From: Clostridiales bacterium
GTDB taxonomy: Bacteria; Bacillota; Clostridia; Christensenellales; UBA1242
DNA length: 64,000 nt
Direction: 5' to 3'
NCBI GenBank assembly: GCA_015055745.1
Contig: SVHS01000005.1
Location: 1 to 64,000 of the forward strand
Below, piece after piece: positions 59,554 through 64,000 of the stretch. The first letter of the stretch is position 1. Every line of letters starts with the position of its first letter. The position numbers and the translations under genes are program-made. The notes under the pieces were generated by a model. It saw only the letters and a list, made by a program, of their open reading frames with translations, searched no databases and was not told where the DNA came from.

Positions 59554-60738
59554 TTATTCTTTATTATTAGGATTTTCTTCTGATTCGTTATATCTAGTCA
59601 CATTTTTTATTAGTGATTTGTATCCGATAGGTGTAATCTTCTCGACAACACTATAAGGACAAGCTGTATGACATTTGTCGCAGAAGATACATTTTTTGTA
59701 GTCTACCTCGGCATACAATTCACCCTCTTTATCATACTTCATCATGATAGCACCGCTAGGGCAGATCTTACTGCACACTCCGCAGCCTTTGCATTTCTTT
59801 TTATCAATCTTCACTCTGTCTTGGTGAGACCTAAAATACTGCTTTGATTGTTTTTTATTATCAGACAGTCTTGTATCTTGATCAAACTCTACTAACGCAA
59901 AGTCTTTGATGACAAAGTCTTCTATCTTTTTATCTACTAACTTATAAGGCTTTTCACTATCAAAATATCCTCTATCTTCTGCTTGTTTTAATATGGTGTC
60001 TTTGTATTTGATACCTAAGATATCCATAATGCTAGCGTCTAGACTAAAAGCGTCCTCTGATATAGCCAAGCATGACAGCATTCTCTGAGTATTGTTTGCC
60101 TCCAATGCGACGATACCATCTAAGACATTTAGTACAAGCTTATCTCCTATTGTCTCTAGCATATCGATTATGTAATGGTGGTATTCACCTAATGTCGACA
60201 TACGATTTTTGACCAAAGTTTTCAATTCTGCAGGTATCAAACCAAAGATATTTGCACAAGCTCCTACATATCCTTTATCTATCTTTATCTTGCCGACATT
60301 CACTATAGCATCTACCTGAGTAGCGATATCAAGCAATGTCAATTTTTTAGTCATCACACCATTTGGGACTTCTACATCACATACTGATAAGTCATGATTT
60401 AGCTCACAAGTAGTAAGATTCGCCACTTCTAACATGCCTGTATTTAGATATGCCTGATCCAAATTGATAAGGCTCGCCTTGCCATACGGGCTATCCGCCA
60501 CCACGCAAGCCACACCTCTCTTTGTGAGCACATTGACAAGTCCTCGAATGATAGATGGATGAGTACATTGTGCCTTATCTGGCACTTCACTATTTGGCAT
60601 ACAGGTCTTCAATAGCACTTTCATCTTTGGCTTAAAAAGTCGATTTAGATTGAGACTAGTAAAAGCTTTTTCTACAGTCTCGTCTACTAAATCTTGACTA
60701 TAATCATCTAAATAATTTAATGAAACAGCATTATTCAT
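59554..60738 (-). CDS. DUF362 domain - ferredoxin fusion protein
   Basis: A 394-residue iron-sulfur protein. Residues 1 to about 250 are a DUF362 domain (V-L-L-K-T-C-M-P-N, H-P-S-I-I-R-G-L, V-A-D-S-P-Y-G, I-V-N-V-G-K-I-K). Two 4Fe-4S ferredoxin motifs follow (C-K-G-C-G-V-C-S-K-I-C-P and C-I-F-C-D-K-C-H-T-A-C-P). Such proteins are common in anaerobes and may move electrons, but the partner is unknown. TTGACA-17-TAGCAT places the predicted transcript start at the ATG. Confidence 0.9.
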   Translation of the reverse strand: MNNAVSLNYLDDYSQDLVDETVEKAFTSLNLNRLFKPKMKVLLKTCMPNSEVPDKAQCTHPSIIRGLVNVLTKRGVACVVADSPYGKASLINLDQAYLNTGMLEVANLTTCELNHDLSVCDVEVPNGVMTKKLTLLDIATQVDAIVNVGKIKIDKGYVGACANIFGLIPAELKTLVKNRMSTLGEYHHYIIDMLETIGDKLVLNVLDGIVALEANNTQRMLSCLAISEDAFSLDASIMDILGIKYKDTILKQAEDRGYFDSEKPYKLVDKKIEDFVIKDFALVEFDQDTRLSDNKKQSKQYFRSHQDRVKIDKKKCKGCGVCSKICPSGAIMMKYDKEGELYAEVDYKKCIFCDKCHTACPYSVVEKITPIGYKSLIKNVTRYNESEENPNNKE

Positions 60739-60744
60739 ACTATT

Positions 60745-60773
60745 ATGCTACTAAAATTTATAGAAAATGTCAA
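60745..60773 (-). promoter_or_regulatory. Promoter of the DUF362 gene, leaderless arrangement
   Basis: TTGACA (60768-60773), 17 bp, TAGCAT (60745-60750), 6 nt, then the ATG at 60738. Confidence 0.75.
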
Positions 60774-60789
60774 ATAAATTCTTTTTTGT

Positions 60790-60818
60790 TTGATTTTTTT
60801 GTGAGTTTTTAATAAAAT
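60790..60818 (+). promoter_or_regulatory. Promoter of the 86-residue gene and pfk, leaderless arrangement
   Basis: TTGATT (60790-60795), 17 bp, TAAAAT (60813-60818), 6 nt, then the ATG at 60825. Confidence 0.7.
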
Positions 60819-60824
60819 AATACT

Positions 60825-61085
60825 ATGATTAAAATATGGGGTAAATTATTAAGTCATGACAAAATCATAAAAAGTAATACTATAGAGGTAGACGAGAAAA
60901 ATACTTCTTTTTTTGACATGCTAAAAGATCTATGCGCAAGCCTTAATATCCCTACTCCAGTGCTACTCGACAAACACGTATATGACTTTAACCTTTTCAA
61001 TATCTGCATTTTTAGACCAGATGATTTTATAGATAGCGTCGTATTTGATAGATTTGTATTAGAGCACTTGAAAAATGATAAATAA
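60825..61085 (+). CDS. Small conserved-looking protein before pfk, unknown function
   Basis: An 86-residue soluble protein: I-K-I-W-G-K-L-L, then about 70 residues of mixed helix and strand with L-C-A-S-L-N-I-P-T-P-V-L-L-D-K-H near the middle. I believe similar short proteins occur in Clostridia but cannot name a family. It is 11 nt upstream of the phosphofructokinase gene and shares its promoter. Confidence 0.6.
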   Translation: MIKIWGKLLSHDKIIKSNTIEVDEKNTSFFDMLKDLCASLNIPTPVLLDKHVYDFNLFNICIFRPDDFIDSVVFDRFVLEHLKNDK

Positions 61086-61096
61086 AAGGATTGATT

Positions 61097-61999
61097 ATGA
61101 TAAAAAAAATTGCAATTCTTACTAGTGGTGGTGATGCTCCAGGCATGAATTCTGCCATATTTGGCGTATACACTGCCTGTGTACAACATAAAATTAAATT
61201 GTATGGTGTGATAGGTGGATATGATGGATTGATAGACAACAAGTTCACTGAAATCACATTTGACACACTAAATGGCAGGATAAATAGCGGTGGAAGCATC
61301 ATCAAAAGCAGTAGAAGTCCTAGATTTTTGAAAGATACTTATATAAAAAAGGCTATCAAAAATATAAAGGACAATAAGATAGATGCACTTGTCGTTATCG
61401 GCGGTGATGGTAGTATAAGGGGTGCCATGGAGCTAAGAGACGCAGGTATCAGTGTGATTACTTTACCTGGCACGATTGATAATGATTTACATTTTTCGCA
61501 CACTATCGGATATGATACTGCCACGAATAATATCGTAAAAGCTGTAGATAATATATGCGATTCACTCTCTTCTTTTGATTATGGCTGTGTGGTAAAGATA
61601 ATGGGTAGGAGCTGTCCAGATCTACTACTTAGTAGCGCTCAAGCATTACACACCGACTTACTGGTGACATCTAAAGATTTTGATCTAAACAGTCTAGTGA
61701 AAAAAATTAAAGCTACTCATGACAAAAATCATTTGCCTACTGTAGTACTGGTACTAGAAGATGTAGTAGATTGTACTGAGCTGGCAAATATTTTACAAGA
61801 AAAATGCAAATTTCAATTTAGACCGCATATACTAGGTTATATCCAGCGTGGAGGCTCTCCTACTGCCTTTGATAGAAAGTATGGATACTCTGCTGGTATC
61901 ATGGCTGTAGACTGCATTTTGACTAAAGAGACAGGCTTCGCCATAGGTATGCAAGGAGAATGTTTGGTAAAAAAACCTTTTGCTGAGACTGTAAAATAA
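61097..61999 (+). CDS. pfkA: 6-phosphofructokinase, divergent
   Basis: Phosphorylates fructose-6-phosphate in glycolysis. From the ATG at 61097 (AAAAGGA upstream) it is 300 residues, about 20 shorter than usual at the C-terminus. I-L-T-S-G-G-D-A-P-G-M-N, G-G-D-G-S (glycines predicting ATP rather than pyrophosphate use) and L-P-G-T-I-D-N-D with the catalytic Asp are intact. Relative to E. coli PfkA, the Arg162 position is Tyr, the His249 position is Tyr (L-G-Y-I-Q-R-G-G) and M-G-R-Y-C-G is M-G-R-S-C-P. The substrate site is therefore altered, and activity on fructose-6-phosphate is likely but not assured. Confidence 0.85.
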   Translation: MIKKIAILTSGGDAPGMNSAIFGVYTACVQHKIKLYGVIGGYDGLIDNKFTEITFDTLNGRINSGGSIIKSSRSPRFLKDTYIKKAIKNIKDNKIDALVVIGGDGSIRGAMELRDAGISVITLPGTIDNDLHFSHTIGYDTATNNIVKAVDNICDSLSSFDYGCVVKIMGRSCPDLLLSSAQALHTDLLVTSKDFDLNSLVKKIKATHDKNHLPTVVLVLEDVVDCTELANILQEKCKFQFRPHILGYIQRGGSPTAFDRKYGYSAGIMAVDCILTKETGFAIGMQGECLVKKPFAETVK

Positions 62000-62014
62000 T
62001 TTGCACAAAAACCC

Positions 62015-62044
62015 TTGACATTGCATAAAAATAAATGATATAAT
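62015..62044 (+). promoter_or_regulatory. greA promoter
   Basis: TTGACA (62015-62020), 18 bp, TATAAT (62039-62044), both consensus. Confidence 0.85.
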
Positions 62045-62050
62045 CACAGC

Positions 62051-62182
62051 ATTGTGAAAATAAATCTCACAATCATTATAAAAGAAAACAATTTTCTTAT
62101 GAAAATATGTTTTATTGTTAGAAACAATAACAAAGTGACGCGCGAAAACGCTCACTTTATTTATTGTATTTAGGAGGCACAT
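62051..62182 (+). promoter_or_regulatory. Structured greA 5' leader
   Basis: About 130 nt of untranslated leader. It holds four hairpins: ATTGTGA/TCACAAT (62051-62073), AAGAAAA/TTTTCTT (62082-62098), TTATTGTT/AACAATAA (62112-62130), and AAAGTGA/TCACTTT with an inner GCG/CGC (62132-62158) followed by a broken T-run. An AGGAGG site follows before the greA ATG. This is the only long structured leader in the window. Confidence 0.6.
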
Positions 62183-62653
62183 ATGGATGAAAAAACTTTT
62201 ATGACACCGGAAGGTTATCAAAGGACTAAAGAAAGATTGGATTATTTAAAGACAGAAAAAAGACAAGAGGTCGCAAATAAAATAGCAGAAGCTAGAAGCT
62301 ATGGAGACCTTAGTGAAAATAGTGAATATGAAGTAGCTCGTGATGAACAAGCTAGCGTAGAGGCAGAGATTTTTGAGCTAGAAAACAAGCTCAAGTCAGC
62401 AGAGATCATTGATCCTAAGAAAGTGAATACAAATAAGGTGGGCATAGGCTGTAATGTCACTATCACAAATATGAAGACCAACGCTACCGTAGAATATAAA
62501 ATCGTAGGTGACACTGACTCTGACCCACTAAACGGTCTTATCAGTAATGCTTCACCTATCGGAGCTGGTCTAATGGGTAAAAAAGTCGGCGACATCACTA
62601 CTATCAAGACTCCTGCTGGTATGGTCCAATTCAAAATCACTAAAATTAAATAA
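62183..62653 (+). CDS. greA: Transcription elongation factor GreA
   Basis: Rescues backtracked RNA polymerase by stimulating transcript cleavage. It is 156 residues. The N-terminal coiled coil holds the acidic tip region (ARSYGDLSENSEYEVARDEQ). The C-terminal FKBP-like domain has G-C-N-V-T-I and S-P-I-G-A-G-L-M-G-K-K-V-G-D. TAGGAGG precedes the ATG. It is preceded by a strong promoter and a structured leader and followed by its own terminator. Confidence 0.97.
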   Translation: MDEKTFMTPEGYQRTKERLDYLKTEKRQEVANKIAEARSYGDLSENSEYEVARDEQASVEAEIFELENKLKSAEIIDPKKVNTNKVGIGCNVTITNMKTNATVEYKIVGDTDSDPLNGLISNASPIGAGLMGKKVGDITTIKTPAGMVQFKITKIK

Positions 62654-62659
62654 CAATTT

Positions 62660-62682
62660 TGACCGCTATTTAGCGGTTTTTC
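62660..62682 (+). terminator. Terminator of greA
   Basis: ACCGCT / AGCGGT stem (62662-62667 with 62672-62677), four-base loop, and a T-run. Confidence 0.9.
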
Positions 62683-62706
62683 TTTGTGTAAAATACACTT
62701 TTGTGC

Positions 62707-62712
62707 TATAAT
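62707..62712 (+). promoter_or_regulatory. holB -10 element, leaderless arrangement
   Basis: Extended TGC-TATAAT, then 6 nt to the ATG at 62719. A weak TTGTGT lies 17 bp upstream (62684-62689). Confidence 0.75.
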
Positions 62713-62718
62713 AATCCC

Positions 62719-63645
62719 ATGATAGAAACTATAAAAGATACTAGTGTATATGCTGCTCTTAATTTGTCACATCACCTATATCACGCATATCTACTCTACT
62801 CTGCAGATAAAGAGCTTAACAACAATATCGCTCTAGCATTTGCAAAACAAATAGTCTGCGAAAAAGGTACAATATGTGGCAAATGTTTTGGCTGTAAACA
62901 ATTTGTATCACACTCTCATCCTGACGTTATCATTGTAAATCAAGACTCTATCAAAGTAGAAGATGCTAGCAAGATTATAAATCAGCTCAGCACAAAGCCT
63001 ATCTCTAGTCAGTATAAAGTATTCGTAATTCTTAATGCTGAAAACATCAATGAAATAGCGCAAAATAAACTATTAAAATCACTCGAAGAGCCAAATTCTT
63101 CTACGATATTTATCTTGACCAGCAGTAAGACAGATAAGCTACTCCCTACTATCATGAGTAGATTACACAAAGTGTATGTACCGAAGTTAGATAAGGCAGA
63201 TATCATAGAGATATCTCAAGAGCTAAAAGGACAAAATATAAATATCTCAAAATATTTCAATACAGACATGACTCTTAGCGATATGATCAATTTTGAGACT
63301 AATAAAAATTATATCCAGACTCTAAATACTATCCACAAGATATTTATTGACCTAAAATCATCTCAAGACATACCTAGAGTATCATCTAGCGTCCGAGATA
63401 TAGACAAAGCTCTTTTCTTCCCGTTGATGCAAAGCTTGTTTATCTCTTGTATCAACACAGATGGAAAATTTAGCGACGAGCAAACGGCGATTATAAAACA
63501 AATATTTTCAAAAAAGGCTCTCATTAAATGCCTGCCACATATCGAAGATGCTTATAAAAAACAAATGTCAAATGTAAACTTTACTTACATTTTGGACAAC
63601 TTATTATTTAATATTTTAAAGGAGAAATTCTTATGCAAGCAGTAG
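62719..63645 (+). CDS. holB: DNA polymerase III delta' subunit HolB
   Basis: Clamp-loader subunit. From the ATG at 62719 it is 308 residues. H-H-L-Y-H-A-Y-L-L-Y replaces the usual HA-x-L-F/H-x-G-P. A zinc-finger C-x-x-C-x-x-C pattern follows (C-G-K-C-F-G-C), with N-A-E-N-I-N-E-I-A-Q-N-K-L-L-K-S-L-E-E-P (the sensor-1 region with the Arg-finger type LLK-x-LEEP) and S-R-L-H. No Walker A, as expected for many delta' proteins. The frame extends to 62701 only by reading the -10 element. It overlaps yaaT by 13 nt. Confidence 0.92.
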   Translation: MIETIKDTSVYAALNLSHHLYHAYLLYSADKELNNNIALAFAKQIVCEKGTICGKCFGCKQFVSHSHPDVIIVNQDSIKVEDASKIINQLSTKPISSQYKVFVILNAENINEIAQNKLLKSLEEPNSSTIFILTSSKTDKLLPTIMSRLHKVYVPKLDKADIIEISQELKGQNINISKYFNTDMTLSDMINFETNKNYIQTLNTIHKIFIDLKSSQDIPRVSSSVRDIDKALFFPLMQSLFISCINTDGKFSDEQTAIIKQIFSKKALIKCLPHIEDAYKKQMSNVNFTYILDNLLFNILKEKFLCKQ

Positions 63646-64000
63646 AAATATTACTCGCAAACTTACCTATCACTATTTACGCTACACCAAATGAAAACGT
63701 CAATACAGGTGAGCGCGTGATAGTCTCTACTACAAACGGTCTTGAGCTAGGTATAGTAAAAAATAAAGTGGACACCAACGAAGATTTAGCTACCATCGTG
63801 CGCAAAGCCACACAGGAAGACATCACTACAAACTGTGAAAACTGCAAACTCTCTCGCTCTTTATTGTCAGAGATAAAAAAAGAAGCTCAAAGACTCGGTC
63901 TAGATATGAAGATCGGCTTTGTCTGCTACAATCTAGATAAGACAAAATTATCTATCAATTACACTGCTGATGATAGAGTCGACTTTCGTGAGCTAATCAA
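63633..64000 (+). CDS. ricT: RicT/YaaT PSP1-domain protein, partial at the window end
   Basis: The visible 122 residues match the N-terminal half of YaaT (RicT), a PSP1-domain protein that in Bacillus complexes with RicA and RicF to steer RNase Y. T-N-G-L-E-L-G-I-V precedes the pair C-E-N-C in the middle, and the A-D-D-R-V-D-F-R-E-L PSP1 motif is at the cut. GGAGAAA precedes the ATG, which overlaps the end of holB. The holB-yaaT order is standard in Firmicutes. Confidence 0.92.
   Translation, partial: MQAVEILLANLPITIYATPNENVNTGERVIVSTTNGLELGIVKNKVDTNEDLATIVRKATQEDITTNCENCKLSRSLLSEIKKEAQRLGLDMKIGFVCYNLDKTKLSINYTADDRVDFRELI

Noticed and set aside
1-64000. CRISPR arrays, rRNA, tRNA genes, prophage or transposase genes
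   Set aside because: I looked for regular repeats, tRNA cloverleaf landmarks (GGTTC-A-A-x-C arms) and transposase-like frames and recognised none. A tRNA missed by eye cannot be fully excluded.

Overview
The window looks like a chromosomal stretch of a low-GC Gram-positive bacterium of the class Clostridia, probably an uncultured gut-type lineage. The reasons are classic Firmicutes clusters (dnaG-rpoD, ctsR-mcsA-mcsB-clpC, murB-whiA-dnaE-pfk, holB-yaaT), sporulation-linked genes (yqfC, yqfD, a ylmC/ymxH-type PRC-barrel gene), heavy ATA/AGA codon use, and SigA-type TTGACA/TATAAT promoters. No phage, plasmid, CRISPR array, rRNA or tRNA was recognised. This is mostly a housekeeping region with many lineage-specific oddities.

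Layout. 0-6.3 kb: a division/wall cluster read leftward (CrtO-like acyltransferase, phosphoesterase, rsmH, ftsL-like, a truncated penicillin-binding protein), a Cys-containing, possibly spore-coat protein, and a DapB-fold dehydrogenase. 6.4-9.9 kb: rnpB (RNase P RNA), engB, an SOS-boxed dinB, and a lytic transglycosylase. 9.9-18.2 kb: ykvI, a zinc-ribbon coiled-coil gene, rpoD, a sigma region-2-only gene, dnaG, and ppdK with a duplicated 3' tail. 18.2-22.1 kb: recO, yqzL, a ybeY-era fusion, yqfD, yqfC. 22.2-27.2 kb: tandem HTH protein, REP-like palindrome, ABC-F, PAP2, nrdR, ylmC-like gene, a broken small gene, and a membrane protein. 27.2-31.6 kb: a topoisomerase IIA pair. 31.6-37.7 kb: ddl, a hydrolase, a membrane-anchored MurF-like ligase, tsaB-rimI fusion, tsaE, and pdp. 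37.8-44.8 kb: cysteine desulfurase-like protein plus DUF3343, nth, obg, yhbY, a small-protein/subtilase pair, and a dead ABC protein. 44.9-50.1 kb: the CtsR heat-shock operon with a degenerate McsB. 50.2-64 kb: uvrC, murB, PHP, whiA, dnaE, DUF378, DUF362 ferredoxin, pfk, greA, holB, and yaaT (cut by the window end).

How it fits together. Replication and transcription (dnaG, rpoD, dnaE, holB, topoisomerase, greA), ribosome and tRNA maturation (rnpB, engB, era, obg, yhbY, tsaB/E, rsmH), wall synthesis (ddl, murF-like, murB, PBP), repair (dinB, recO, nth, uvrC) and proteostasis (clpC, ctsR) dominate.

The strongest unexplained signal is promoter architecture. At least ten transcript-head genes have the -10 hexamer placed exactly 6 nt before the ATG with no Shine-Dalgarno, which implies systematic leaderless transcription. 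This is unusual for Firmicutes. Other notable items are the McsB that lost its kinase residues, the sigma region-2 mini-protein in the dnaG-rpoD operon, the PBP whose reading frame runs through its own terminator, and the regenerated ppdK 3' end. No single cassette looks like a wholly new defence or metabolic system.
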